Source: Deltaproteobacteria bacterium (lineage in GTDB: Bacteria > Desulfobacterota > GWC2-55-46 > DRQE01). From it: a stretch of DNA of 64,000 bases. The DNA is taken from positions 102,693 to 166,692 of the forward strand of contig WGFM01000017.1 in the NCBI GenBank assembly GCA_015492245.1, read 5' to 3'. Both the position numbers and the translations under genes were made by a program. The notes below the pieces were generated by a model. It was not told where the DNA came from and ran no database searches. It saw only the letters and a program-made list of their open reading frames with translations. This document shows, piece after piece, positions 39,425-49,814 of the stretch. Numbering within the stretch: the first letter of the stretch is position 1; the number at the start of each line of letters is the position of its first letter.

Positions 39425-39796
39425 TTACCACCTGTAGCCCACCACATCCACCACGGTGAGGCGTTCTTCCCTGTTGGTCCTTGAGTCGTGTATCTTTATG
39501 TTTTTAACCAGCACATCGCCCTCTTCCCTGTAGTTGTCTCCGTAGTATTCTGTGGTTGAAGAGCCCAACCCATAGGCAGCACCAAGAAGCACTCCCACGG
39601 CAGCACCTGTCGGTATGTAGCCAAGGTTGTTGTCCGGGTCATCCGAGAGTGCCATCACCGCTGCTCCAACTATTGCACCTATGATACCACCATAGATGGA
39701 ATCGTGGAGGGTCTTCTCCATAACATCCTGTGCTGCGGCTGGCAGGGTGTAAAGAAAGAGGAAAATCAAGAGAATAGCAACGGCCTTTTTAACCAC
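39425..39796 (-). CDS. Small exported glycine-zipper protein
   Basis: Signal peptide and Gly-zipper region YGGIIGAIVGAAVMA...AAVGVLLGAAYGLG. Confidence 0.55.
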   Translation of the reverse strand: MVKKAVAILLIFLFLYTLPAAAQDVMEKTLHDSIYGGIIGAIVGAAVMALSDDPDNNLGYIPTGAAVGVLLGAAYGLGSSTTEYYGDNYREEGDVLVKNIKIHDSRTNREERLTVVDVVGYRW

Positions 39797-39886
39797 CTCT
39801 CTCTCCTTTCATGGAAATTTGGGTTCTGTCCTAATTATACCTTCAGGGGACGGGTTGTTCAAGTGTTTTGTTGGACGGCTGTAGTA

Positions 39887-39973
39887 TGGTGCCGGAGGTG
39901 GGGATCGAACCCACACGGCACGGATGCCACGGGATTTTGAGTCCCGCGCGTCTTCCAGTTCCGCCACTCCGGC
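39887..39973 (-). tRNA. tRNA-Leu(CAA), CCA encoded
   Basis: Minus strand GCCGGAGTGGCGGAACTGG...CGGGACTCAAAATCCCG...GGTTCGATCCCCACCTCCGGCACCA; class II variable arm. Confidence 0.96.
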
Positions 39974-40084
39974 TACGAAGAGGAACCCCCTCCTTAATTC
40001 CTTTACCACAGCACCATGGGAAGGTCAAGAAGATGTGGCCTCATCCTGTCTTCAAAGCATCCCTCCATGCTCTGGCAATTTCCC

Positions 40085-40113
40085 TTGTAAAGCAGGTTAA
40101 ATTTATTTAGAAT
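40085..40113 (+). promoter_or_regulatory. Candidate promoter for the chemosensory operon
   Basis: TTGTAA-N17-TAGAAT upstream of 40151 ORF. Confidence 0.5.
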
Positions 40114-40150
40114 ATTTAATCTAATACGATTATTCCGGAGTATTCTGGCT

Positions 40151-41803
40151 ATGAGTGTTGAGGGCTTTTTTGGTCCCAACGAAGACAGCCTTGTGGACAT
40201 GGTCCAGATGTGGGGACTTGCAAAGACCACAGGGGTACTCTCTGTTAAAAGCGGCGGGGACACAGGAGAGATGCACTTCCAGGAAGGCCGCATAGTATGG
40301 GCAAAGGCAGGCCCCTACCTTAAGGATGAGGATGCCGTCTTCCACATACTGGCCATGGAAGAGGGCAGGTTCCGTTTCGTAAACACAGGGGATATACGGC
40401 TCAACGGCAGGCTCAACAATTCCTACCAGGAACTCATCATGGAGGCCATGCGAAGGCTTGACCACCTCAAGGCCGAAAAAAAGAGCCTGAAGGAGAAGGC
40501 AGGCCTCATACCTTACATACCCAGGGGTGTCTCCATTTCAACCCTCACAGAAGAGGAACGCATATTCCTGGGGCTTGTGGATGGCAAGAAGAATCTTCAG
40601 AAGGTGTTCAACAACTGCGGGCTCGGTGTGTACAAGAGCTTCGAGGTCTTCAGTGGACTGCAATCTCGTGGGCTCCTGGGTCTCAGAAAAGTAAGGGTAC
40701 TGGTGGTAGATGACCAGAAGATGTGGCGCGATGTGATAGCAGGCATGCTCTCACAGGAGGCCTGCTTCGAGGTGGTTGCCACCGCTGAAGACGGTATAGA
40801 TGCGCTGGAAAAGCTCTCGAGCCTCAAGCCAGATGTTATGACACTTGATCTGCAGATGCCACGGCTCGACGGCATAAAGACACTCTACTGGATGATGAGC
40901 GGGGGATACGACATCCTCTTGAAATCACGCTACAATATAGCCATAGAGGATACCTACCGCTGTCCTGTGGTGGTCATCAGTGCGGTGGCCAAGAAGATGG
41001 CGCCCGAAACCCTCGAGGCCCTCATGGGTGGGGCAACAGGCTATATAACAAAGCCCTCGAGGCTTCTGCCAGAAAGCCTCGAGCAACAGCGGGAACTCAT
41101 AGCAAAGACCGTCCTTATGGCAAGCCAGGTAGACCTTATAAAGACAAGAAGGATAAGAACCTACAACATAGAGCAAAAAACCACACCCGCAGAGAACACC
41201 AGAAAGCTTGTATGTGTGGGGGCCTCCATGGTGGGAGGGCTCACCTCTCTCATGCAGCTTGTGCCCAGGCTTCCGGCCGACCTGGATGCCGCTCTTTTCG
41301 TCCTGGTGGATGACCTCTACTCCGAGGACCACACAAGAAGCTTTGCAGAGTTCCTCGACAGACACAGCAAGATAAAGGTCGAGTGTGCCACCAGACCCAT
41401 GCTCCTTAAAAGGGGCTGTGTGTACCTTGTGCCAGCAGACAGAAAAGTAATGTTTGGACTCACGAAGATGGGCAACAAGTTCCTTACTGCTTTCAAGATA
41501 ACCTCAACGAGAAAGAATGGCCAGATAGACAGGGCATTCCGCCCCCTTGACGAGATGCTCTTCGCAGCGCTCAAGTGCAGGGGGTTCGACAAAAGGATAG
41601 GCGTGGTGCTTGCAGGAGATGGCACAGACGGAAAGCTTGGCTTTCTCGAGATGGTAAAAGCGGGTGAGCAGGTCTTCGTGCAGGATTTTTACTCCTCGCT
41701 TAATCCCATCAAGCCAGAGAATGTTGCCATCACAGGGGTGGCTCGTATTGTGCCACTTGACGGGATGGTAAGAAACATCGTGCTCGAGATGGGAAGGAGC
41801 TGA
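40151..41803 (+). CDS. DUF4388 + REC + CheB-like methylesterase domain protein
   Basis: N-terminal DUF4388-like region, REC (VLVVDDQ...TLDLQMPRLDGI), C-terminal CheB-like fold with altered active site. Confidence 0.8.
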   Translation: MSVEGFFGPNEDSLVDMVQMWGLAKTTGVLSVKSGGDTGEMHFQEGRIVWAKAGPYLKDEDAVFHILAMEEGRFRFVNTGDIRLNGRLNNSYQELIMEAMRRLDHLKAEKKSLKEKAGLIPYIPRGVSISTLTEEERIFLGLVDGKKNLQKVFNNCGLGVYKSFEVFSGLQSRGLLGLRKVRVLVVDDQKMWRDVIAGMLSQEACFEVVATAEDGIDALEKLSSLKPDVMTLDLQMPRLDGIKTLYWMMSGGYDILLKSRYNIAIEDTYRCPVVVISAVAKKMAPETLEALMGGATGYITKPSRLLPESLEQQRELIAKTVLMASQVDLIKTRRIRTYNIEQKTTPAENTRKLVCVGASMVGGLTSLMQLVPRLPADLDAALFVLVDDLYSEDHTRSFAEFLDRHSKIKVECATRPMLLKRGCVYLVPADRKVMFGLTKMGNKFLTAFKITSTRKNGQIDRAFRPLDEMLFAALKCRGFDKRIGVVLAGDGTDGKLGFLEMVKAGEQVFVQDFYSSLNPIKPENVAITGVARIVPLDGMVRNIVLEMGRS

Positions 41804-41811
41804 AAAGGGCC

Positions 41812-44223
41812 ATGGATTTCTCAGGGTTCGGATACTCCCAGGAGGACTTCCGGGAGGAGGCAAAGGAGCTTCTCTCGAAGGCAGAGGAGATACTCTCTTC
41901 TCTCTCAAACAACCCTCTTGACAAGACAAGGTTCAACGCACTGTTTCGCACCATACATTCCCTTAAGGGCTCTGCCTCCTATGTGGGTCTGGCAGAGGTG
42001 GGTGCGTTTGCACATCTCTACGAAAGCCTCCTTGCAGGCGTAAGAGACGGTAAATACCCGCTGGACAAAAGAGAGACCATGAACCTTCTCGTAGGGGCAA
42101 GGGACTTCCTTGAAGACCTCATATTCCAGCCAGAAGGACTTACCATAGACAACTCTACCGACGACCCCTTCAAAAGGATACAGCGCACACTGGCGCAGAA
42201 GAGTCCTGCCGAAAGAGACAGGAAGAGGGAAGGGCTCGATGCAACGACGCCTCAACCTGCAGAACCATCTCCACAGAAGCCTCCGCCACAGAGCCTCCAG
42301 GAGGACACACCACCTGACCCGGAAGAGATGGACGAGACAGAGGTCATAAGGTTTTCCATATACTCCATGATGGAAAACATGGATAGCCTCCTTAAAGAAG
42401 GGGCAGAAGGGAAGGCCCTGCTTCGGGTATTTAAAAGGCTGGAAGAAACTCTTCTGTGGGTCTTTGGAGACGATGCACCCCAGCTAACCGTGCAGGCAGA
42501 GGAACTCGTCTCTTTCCTTGCCCAGACAACCCTTGATGAGAAGGGCATGCATCAGCTCGAAAAGGGTTTTCAGGAACTCAAAAGGGGTGTCAAAAAGGGG
42601 TTGCAATCTCTTGGTATAGAACCACCAGAGGTTATGGAAGAGGCACCACCAGAAAAACCACAGCCTGCAGAAATACCCGAGGCCACAGAAGAGAAGAAGG
42701 AGCCAGTGGTAGAGGAGGTGGCAGGTGTCCATGAGGAAGAAACCCGGGGGATGTCAAGAGATGAGATAGTGCGTATAACAGCCATAAGGAATCTCGAGCT
42801 TCTACGCAATGCCCTGGCCGGGGATGATGCCTCCAGGGAGCCTGCAGAGAGGGCCCTTAAGCGGCTCAAGGAGCTCACCTCCTGGGCACTTGAGGATAAC
42901 GAACAGATACCTTCCATAATAATCCCCATGGAGACCCTTCTTAAAAGGATCAGCGAAAGGGATGTGTGTGAAGAGCTTAAGAGAAGGGCAGAAAAGCTGG
43001 ATGCAGCCATGATGGCACTGATAGAGGGCAAAAGCCCATCAGGGGTAGCCCGGGAAGAGCCCACAGGGGAGTGGTTCTCCCATGCCCCTGTTAATATAAG
43101 AAGGGTTGAGACCTCGAGAGCTGGCAAGACGGCTCGCTCTCCAACCATGAGGATACGCACAGATGACCTCGAGTCCCTCATCTCCACGGTGGGCAGGATA
43201 AAGGGGCTTGACCCCGAAGAGTTCGAGGACCTGCAGCTACAGGCCCTGCAGCTGAGGATGGTGCCTGTTGGTGAGATATTCGGCAGATTCCGCAAGATCA
43301 TAAGGGACATCTCTCGAGAGCTTGGAAAACCCATAAGACTCGATGTCCGCGGGGAAGAGGTGAAGATTGACAAGCTCATAGCAGACCGGCTGTATGAGCC
43401 ACTTTTACACCTTGTGAGAAATGCCGCAAGCCATGGCATGGAACCCGTAGAGGAGAGAAGGGCTTCTGGCAAACCAGAAGAAGGCACCATAAGGCTGCAT
43501 GCCTACCAGGAGGGTGGGCACATATCCATAGAGGTCTCGGACGATGGCCGTGGCATACCTGTGGAAAGGGTGCGCCAGAAGGCCATTGAGACGGGGCTCG
43601 TTACAGAGAAAGACCTCGGTGAGCTCTCGGTGCGAAAGGCCCTCGAGTTCATCTTCATGCCAGGCTTTTCCACCAAGGATGATGCCGACACCCTCTCCGG
43701 CAGGGGCGTGGGGCTCGATGTGGTAAGAGATACAGTATCCACCCTGCATGGAAGTATCACCGTGGATACCAGGGAGGGCAAGGGTGCCACTTTCAAGCTT
43801 GAACTACCACTTACACTTGCCATAATAAAGGCGATGATAATCGAGCAGGGAGGCGCAAAGATAGCAATACCTGTTGCAGCAGTGGACAGAGTCATAGCCC
43901 TTTCGACGAGCGTGCTCCACAAAACAGGGCTTCTCAAGAGGGCAAGGACCAGGCTCATAGTAGCCGGTGAGAAACAACCCCTTAGGGTGGTAAACCTCTC
44001 CAGGGAGTTTGGACTGGAACAGACAGGGGACGAACACTGCCTTGTGATAATAAGGGGTGGTGGCAAAAGGGTGGGGCTTCTGGTAGACTCCATTGCAGGC
44101 AGACACCCTCTAACGGTAAAACCACTGGACATGTTCTCCGAGACGAGGTATTTCTCCAGCGCCTCACTAATAGGTGAAGAGGTGGTGTTGATATTGAATG
44201 TTCCGGGGCTTGTTGCAGCATAG
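41812..44223 (+). CDS. cheA: CheA-type chemotaxis histidine kinase
   Basis: Hpt TIHSLKGSASYVG, HLVRNAASHGMEP, GRGVGLDVV, C-terminal CheW-like P5 domain. Confidence 0.93.
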   Translation: MDFSGFGYSQEDFREEAKELLSKAEEILSSLSNNPLDKTRFNALFRTIHSLKGSASYVGLAEVGAFAHLYESLLAGVRDGKYPLDKRETMNLLVGARDFLEDLIFQPEGLTIDNSTDDPFKRIQRTLAQKSPAERDRKREGLDATTPQPAEPSPQKPPPQSLQEDTPPDPEEMDETEVIRFSIYSMMENMDSLLKEGAEGKALLRVFKRLEETLLWVFGDDAPQLTVQAEELVSFLAQTTLDEKGMHQLEKGFQELKRGVKKGLQSLGIEPPEVMEEAPPEKPQPAEIPEATEEKKEPVVEEVAGVHEEETRGMSRDEIVRITAIRNLELLRNALAGDDASREPAERALKRLKELTSWALEDNEQIPSIIIPMETLLKRISERDVCEELKRRAEKLDAAMMALIEGKSPSGVAREEPTGEWFSHAPVNIRRVETSRAGKTARSPTMRIRTDDLESLISTVGRIKGLDPEEFEDLQLQALQLRMVPVGEIFGRFRKIIRDISRELGKPIRLDVRGEEVKIDKLIADRLYEPLLHLVRNAASHGMEPVEERRASGKPEEGTIRLHAYQEGGHISIEVSDDGRGIPVERVRQKAIETGLVTEKDLGELSVRKALEFIFMPGFSTKDDADTLSGRGVGLDVVRDTVSTLHGSITVDTREGKGATFKLELPLTLAIIKAMIIEQGGAKIAIPVAAVDRVIALSTSVLHKTGLLKRARTRLIVAGEKQPLRVVNLSREFGLEQTGDEHCLVIIRGGGKRVGLLVDSIAGRHPLTVKPLDMFSETRYFSSASLIGEEVVLILNVPGLVAA

Positions 44224-44263
44224 CCCTGGAACCAAAGAGCCCTAACAAGGAGGCATAAGGACG

Positions 44264-44641
44264 ATGAAAAAGAAGATCCTTACCCTGGATGATCAGGAAT
44301 CGATGAGAAATGTGTTTCTCTTCACACTCAAAAAGGCCTTCGATGTAACCGTTACCTCCACAGCAGAAGAGACCATAGAGAAGGCAAGGACCGAACCCTT
44401 TGACTTCATGCTCATAGACATCCTGCTCGATACAGACAGGCTGGACGGCATAGATGTTGCCCTTGAGCTTGAGCGGGCAGGGATAAACACGCCCTATGGT
44501 TTTCTTACCTCCCTTGTGGAAGAAAACATCGAGGAAGGCCAGCGAGAACGCATAAGGATGCTCAAGAACCTCAAGTTCTACCAGACAAAACCCATTGACC
44601 CGACCGAGCTTATAAACAAGATAAAGAGTATAACCGGGTAG
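44264..44641 (+). CDS. CheY-like response regulator
   Basis: REC fold: ILTLDDQ, MLIDILLDTDRLDGI, FYQTKP. Confidence 0.88.
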   Translation: MKKKILTLDDQESMRNVFLFTLKKAFDVTVTSTAEETIEKARTEPFDFMLIDILLDTDRLDGIDVALELERAGINTPYGFLTSLVEENIEEGQRERIRMLKNLKFYQTKPIDPTELINKIKSITG

Positions 44642-45094
44642 ATGGCTGGCATAAAGGTTATCACATTCAGCGTAAGCGGCAGACACCTTGCCCTGCCCAC
44701 AAAGAATGTAAAGGAAATCCTGAGAAGCGACAGGTATCTTAAGCCCCTTTTCTACAACCAGTCCGGGGTGCTCAAAGGGGTTATGGAGCTCGAGGGGCAG
44801 ATGGTCTCGGTGCTCAACACCCCCTTTATACTGGATATACAGGAAAATGGCAGGGAACCCATAATCCTTGTCTGCAGGGAAAGGGGTATGGACAGGGCTG
44901 TGGGGCTTGTGGTCTCTTCAGTGGATGGTATAAGAACACTGGACCCCTCGATTACAAGAAAAGAACTCCACGGCCTTAACCTTAAAGGAGACTTCTGGGC
45001 AGGGGTCTTCAAGGGGCCGGGAGGTAAAAACATACTGCTCATAGAGCTTGGCAGGTTTCTTATTGCTGCCCTCCAAAAGATAAAAGGAGGATAG
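44642..45094 (+). CDS. CheW-like coupling protein
   Basis: FSVSGRHLALPTKNVKEIL... CheW fold, adjacent to cheA. Confidence 0.85.
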   Translation: MAGIKVITFSVSGRHLALPTKNVKEILRSDRYLKPLFYNQSGVLKGVMELEGQMVSVLNTPFILDIQENGREPIILVCRERGMDRAVGLVVSSVDGIRTLDPSITRKELHGLNLKGDFWAGVFKGPGGKNILLIELGRFLIAALQKIKGG

Positions 45095-45098
45095 GTGT

Positions 45099-46982
45099 AT
45101 GGGAAGAACCCCTGGTAAGGTGCTGGGAAGGACATCCAGGTTGAGTGTGGAGAAACTTACAAGGAACTTCTACCTCTTAACGGTTGCCTGTTTCGTAGTG
45201 GGTATCATAACCTACACGGTGGTAAGTGGTATATGGGAAGAGGTCTCAACCACGAAGGAGAAGACCATCCCGCAACTGCTCAAGACAGAACAGACCATTA
45301 CAGAGATAGAACGAATACGGTATGATCTGAAACCACCCCTTAAAGAGGATGCCATAAAGCTGGTGGAAAAGAAGAACCTGGTTCTGAAGAGCAGGCTTTC
45401 GGCCATCGAGGCCTTTCTGGAGGAGGGGGGCTACACATCTGCTGCAGATACCATCAGGGGGCTTTCTTCCAGTTATTTCGGTGCCTTTACCGGTAATAAC
45501 CTCTCTGAAGAAGATGCCCTCTCTTCACTTTCTGCCCTTACAAAAAAGCTTACCCTGGTTAAAGGGCTTCTAAATGAACAGATTGAGCAGGAATTCGCCT
45601 CGACAGAGGGTATGGTGAACTGGGCGGTGCTCGTCGTGCTGGGCCTGACTGCAGCAGCGATAGTGGGGATGGTGCTCACAGGAATGGTGCTCACAGGTGT
45701 CATAGGCAAGCCTGTAGCCGAGGTGGCCGAAAGCCTTGCTGTAAGCTCAAAGGATATTGAGGGTATTTCTGAACAGATAATAAGGGGGGCAAAGACACAG
45801 GCAGAGTTCATAAGCGCTGCAACTAAGGACCTGGAAGGGATGATGACAACCATAGTAAGGGGCAATATCTCCAGGAGTGTGGAAAAACAGGCCCAGATAG
45901 CCCGCACATTTGCAGGTTTTCTAAAACAGTTCGTGGAGAGAACCTCTGCAGAGATAGCCATGGGCATGATGGGTGTGCTCCAGCACTCAAGGGATGCAAG
46001 GGGTGGGGTGGACGAGTTCCTGAAAGAACTCGAGACCGTGGAAAAGAACATCAAACGAGAAGAGGCCGCCATAAACGACATAGTGGCAGCACTGAAAGGT
46101 ATCGTTGCAACGAACAACAGGATAAAGAAGATGGCCTCAAGCTCAACAGAGGCGGTTGGCAGGGCAACAGAGGCCGTTGCCACAGGAGAAGAGAGCATGA
46201 GCCGAATATCCTCGAAGCTCGAGGCAATAAGAAGGGCCTCTGAAAATGTAAGAAATATTACCGAATCACTTGCAAGGATAACCGAGGATATAAAGATACT
46301 GGCCCTCAACATGTCGCTCAAGGTGGAAGATATTAGAGACGATACGGGCAAGTCCTATGGATTCGAGGCAATGAGCGCAAGGGTGCAGGAACTCGCCCAG
46401 GAGGTGGAGGGGCTCCTTACAAGATCCAACGAGATGATAATACCAACCATCGAGGCCATAGAGGATGTAAGCGATGAGGCTGTCCAGGCCCGAACCCTTG
46501 TAAACAGGGTGGCAGAGACCATAAAGGTGGCTGCCGAAGAGAGCAGGGCCATATCCACAGCCATGGACAAACAGGCCGTGGAGATAGACCGCATAGAGGT
46601 GGAGGCCGAAAACCTCAAAATAAGTGCAGGAAACACCACACAGGCGGTGGAAGCACAGGTGGCACTGGCACAGGAGGTAAACACAATGCTCAGAGAATCT
46701 GAAATACTTGTGGATAATGTCAGCGCTCTTACCAAAGAGGCATCTGACAACGCAAGGAAGGTGAACTCAATGATGCAGGAGCTCAAGCAGACACTCAAAA
46801 AGGTGGAAGAGGGCACAGGGGTGCTTACAAAAAGAGGCTCGGAGCTTACCGGCGCATTCAATACCATAGATGAGCAGACCTCTACCAACCTCACCATGGC
46901 AGAAAGACTCAAGGATGTGGTGGCTCGACTCAAAGAGGTGGCCCAGAGGCTTTCCACAGTGGTCAAGGGTGGAGAAGGATGA
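45099..46982 (+). CDS. MCP-like chemoreceptor with divergent signalling tip
   Basis: N-terminal TM, long coiled coil, ITEDIKILALNMSLKVEDIRDD in place of the canonical hairpin tip. Confidence 0.75.
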   Translation: MGRTPGKVLGRTSRLSVEKLTRNFYLLTVACFVVGIITYTVVSGIWEEVSTTKEKTIPQLLKTEQTITEIERIRYDLKPPLKEDAIKLVEKKNLVLKSRLSAIEAFLEEGGYTSAADTIRGLSSSYFGAFTGNNLSEEDALSSLSALTKKLTLVKGLLNEQIEQEFASTEGMVNWAVLVVLGLTAAAIVGMVLTGMVLTGVIGKPVAEVAESLAVSSKDIEGISEQIIRGAKTQAEFISAATKDLEGMMTTIVRGNISRSVEKQAQIARTFAGFLKQFVERTSAEIAMGMMGVLQHSRDARGGVDEFLKELETVEKNIKREEAAINDIVAALKGIVATNNRIKKMASSSTEAVGRATEAVATGEESMSRISSKLEAIRRASENVRNITESLARITEDIKILALNMSLKVEDIRDDTGKSYGFEAMSARVQELAQEVEGLLTRSNEMIIPTIEAIEDVSDEAVQARTLVNRVAETIKVAAEESRAISTAMDKQAVEIDRIEVEAENLKISAGNTTQAVEAQVALAQEVNTMLRESEILVDNVSALTKEASDNARKVNSMMQELKQTLKKVEEGTGVLTKRGSELTGAFNTIDEQTSTNLTMAERLKDVVARLKEVAQRLSTVVKGGEG

Positions 46983-47033
46983 CCCCTCTTGTTTGTAGAA
47001 TATGAAAAATCTTTTTTAGAAGCCTGACACTTC

Positions 47034-47714
47034 TTGAAAAAGACCTGCTACAAAGACCCTGCCAGTGCGAGAAGAGTGGCAGAAAGGCTGCAGATTGAAC
47101 TGGCAAAGAGGATACGGCTTGCACCCCTCGAAAAGCCTCCCCGTTATGTTGCCGGTGTGGATTGTGCCTTCATTGAGGACATGATAATAGCCGTGGCAAC
47201 GGTCTTCAGGGTGCCTGAGCTCGTGTGTGTCGAACAGAGATGGCTCACCACGGAGACAGACTTCCCATACATACCAGGGCTTCTCTCCTTCAGAGAGGGG
47301 CCCGCCCTCGTCTCTGTCATAAAAAGGCTCTCCATAAGGCCTGATGCAATACTCTTCGATGGACAGGGCACTGCCCATCCCAGAAGGATGGGTATAGCAA
47401 CACACATGGGTATACTGCTTGATGTGCCCACCATAGGGTGTGCAAAATCACGGCTTGTGGGCACCCACCAGGAGCCTCCAGACCACAGGTTCGCACACAC
47501 ACCGCTTGTATACAGGGGAAGAGTGGTGGGTGCGGTTTTGAGAACAAGAAAGGGCGTGCACCCCATATTCGTCTCACCAGGACACAGGATAACCCTCGAG
47601 GATGCCCTCAGGGTGGTAACCCTCTGTGTGGGTAAATACAGACTGCCAGAACCCGTGCGAAGGGCAGACCTTCTGTCGAAAAGGCTGCGAAGAGAATTGG
47701 ACTCATCAGGTTGA
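47034..47714 (+). CDS. nfi: Endonuclease V
   Basis: VAGVDCAF, YIPGLLSFREGPAL, DGQGTAHPRRMGIATHMGI, GCAKSRL. Confidence 0.93.
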   Translation: MKKTCYKDPASARRVAERLQIELAKRIRLAPLEKPPRYVAGVDCAFIEDMIIAVATVFRVPELVCVEQRWLTTETDFPYIPGLLSFREGPALVSVIKRLSIRPDAILFDGQGTAHPRRMGIATHMGILLDVPTIGCAKSRLVGTHQEPPDHRFAHTPLVYRGRVVGAVLRTRKGVHPIFVSPGHRITLEDALRVVTLCVGKYRLPEPVRRADLLSKRLRRELDSSG

Positions 47715-47762
47715 CCTTGCCAGGTAGCTGATATAACATCTAAGTGTTATGGAGTTGAAGAA

Positions 47763-48794
47763 TTGAGAAAGACACTCTTAACAGCAGGTCTTGGTCTGGT
47801 GGTGCTGGGTGTGGCCCTCTATCTTCTCCTTTCAGAAGAACCCACCATCGGGTATATAGGGACCACCGGGGTTGTGGAACTCAAGGAGGTGGAACTTGCC
47901 CCGCAGCGGGGTGGCAGGATTATATGGCTGTGCTGCGAAGAGGCAGAAAGTGTAAGCAGGGGTATGCCTGTCCTGAGGCTCGATGATACAAAGCTAAGGG
48001 CACAGCTGAGAGAGGCGGCCTCCCGCATAGAGGAACTTAAGATAAATATGGAGGCAGCCCGTAAGGAGCTCGAGGCCACAGGCTCTCTTGTTGACTCCCT
48101 GAGTGCAGCCCTGAGGGGGACGGATGAAGAGATAGGGCGGGCACAAACCCTTCTTGAAGACGCCGGAAAGGATTTCCACCGTATACAGACACTCTACAAA
48201 GATGGCATAGCCACTGAAAAGGAGCTCGATACCGCAAGAACGAAAAAAGAGGTGCTCCAAAAGGATGTGGCGATACTTCGGCGAAAGAAGGAAAGGCTTC
48301 TGGCAGAAAGAGAGGCAAAAACAAGAGAGCTTGAGGCCCAGAGGCTGCGCATAAGGTCCATGGGGGCAGCCCTCCACAAGGCCAGTGCACAGAGAGAGCT
48401 TGTCATGGCACAGCTTAAAGAGCTTGAGGTCTTCTCCCCTGTAAACGGGGTTGTGGTATACAGGGCCTTCGAGGTGGGCGAGGTTGTGCCACCTGCAACC
48501 CCCGTATACACAGTGCACGATAGAAGCCGCATCTGGGTAAGGGTGGATATAGAAGAGACCATTGTAGGTAGAGTCCGTCTGCACTCAAAGGCCCTTGTAA
48601 CCCTGCCAGCCATGCCTGAAGAACCCTTCGAGGCAGAGGTTACAGAGATAACACCCCTTGCAGGGTTTGCAACCCAGAGGGATGTAAAACGGGGTAGACC
48701 CGATATAAGGACCTTCAGGGTGAAACTCTCCATAACCAGGGGCACCAAGGAGCTCCTTAAACACGGAATGACCGCAAATGTGAGGATATTCTAA
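47763..48794 (+). CDS. HlyD/EmrA-family membrane fusion protein
   Basis: N-terminal TM, coiled coil, ELEVFSPVNGVVVYRAFEVGEVV lipoyl-like motif. Confidence 0.85.
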   Translation: MRKTLLTAGLGLVVLGVALYLLLSEEPTIGYIGTTGVVELKEVELAPQRGGRIIWLCCEEAESVSRGMPVLRLDDTKLRAQLREAASRIEELKINMEAARKELEATGSLVDSLSAALRGTDEEIGRAQTLLEDAGKDFHRIQTLYKDGIATEKELDTARTKKEVLQKDVAILRRKKERLLAEREAKTRELEAQRLRIRSMGAALHKASAQRELVMAQLKELEVFSPVNGVVVYRAFEVGEVVPPATPVYTVHDRSRIWVRVDIEETIVGRVRLHSKALVTLPAMPEEPFEAEVTEITPLAGFATQRDVKRGRPDIRTFRVKLSITRGTKELLKHGMTANVRIF

Positions 48795-48798
48795 CGCC

Positions 48799-49809
48799 AT
48801 GGAGGATGTGGCTGCCATAGAGACACGCTCCCTTGTAAAGAGGTTTGGCAACATAGAGGCCCTTAAGGGTGTGGACATAAGGCTCGAGAGGGGAGAGTTC
48901 TTCGGGCTTCTTGGGCCAAACGGGGCAGGCAAGACCACACTCATAAGGATACTCACCACCCTTTTAATGCCCACAAGCGGTGAGGCGTGGCTCTACGGCT
49001 ACCATGTGGTAAAAGAGTGTGCCAGGGTCAGACACCTTATAGGTGTGGTGCCCCAGGCCACAACCTGTGATCTCGACCTCACGGCACGGGAGAACCTGGA
49101 CATCTACGGCAGGTTCTACGGATTGGCCAAGAAGGAGAGAACTGAACAGATAGACTATCTTCTTAAGATGATAGGGCTTGAGGAACGCTCTGAAGACCTG
49201 GTTGCGACCTACTCGGGTGGGATGCGCCGAAGGCTCGAGGTTGCCAGGGCCCTGGTTCACCGTCCATCGCTACTCATACTCGATGAGCCCACCCTGGGAC
49301 TCGACCCGCAGAGCCGTTATATGGTATGGAGGCTCCTCAAAAGGCTCAAGGACGATTACTCTCTTACCATACTTCTTACCACCCATTACATGGAAGAGGC
49401 AGAGGCACTGTGCTCACAGGTGGCCATAATAGACCATGGAAAGATAATAGCCGTGGACACCGTGGAGGGGCTGAAAAAGAGCGTGCACGAACGGGATAAA
49501 GTGGAACTCCGCCTGGAGGCTCCGGCCGGGGTAGACCCTGTTACAACAGTGAGAACGCTCGAAGGGGTGAAGGATGCAGGCCTTAAAGAGGGCTTGCTTA
49601 CCGTAACGGTGGAGAACAGCCAGCGGGGGCTTCCCGCCATATTCGAGGCACTCCGCAAAAAGGATGTGAAGATACAGGAGGTGAGGACCACACATCTGAC
49701 ACTCGAAGATGTGTTCATCCATTATACCGGCAGACCCGTAAGGGACGAGGAGACCAGAAAGGTGAGCTTCTTCATAGGTGCAGGGGTGCCAAGAAAGTGG
49801 GGTAGATAG
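48799..49809 (+). CDS. ABC transporter ATP-binding protein (ABC-2 type)
   Basis: LLGPNGAGKTTLIRILTTLL, YSGGMRRRLEVARAL, LILDEPTLGLDP. Confidence 0.93.
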   Translation: MEDVAAIETRSLVKRFGNIEALKGVDIRLERGEFFGLLGPNGAGKTTLIRILTTLLMPTSGEAWLYGYHVVKECARVRHLIGVVPQATTCDLDLTARENLDIYGRFYGLAKKERTEQIDYLLKMIGLEERSEDLVATYSGGMRRRLEVARALVHRPSLLILDEPTLGLDPQSRYMVWRLLKRLKDDYSLTILLTTHYMEEAEALCSQVAIIDHGKIIAVDTVEGLKKSVHERDKVELRLEAPAGVDPVTTVRTLEGVKDAGLKEGLLTVTVENSQRGLPAIFEALRKKDVKIQEVRTTHLTLEDVFIHYTGRPVRDEETRKVSFFIGAGVPRKWGR

Positions 49810-49814
49810 AACCT

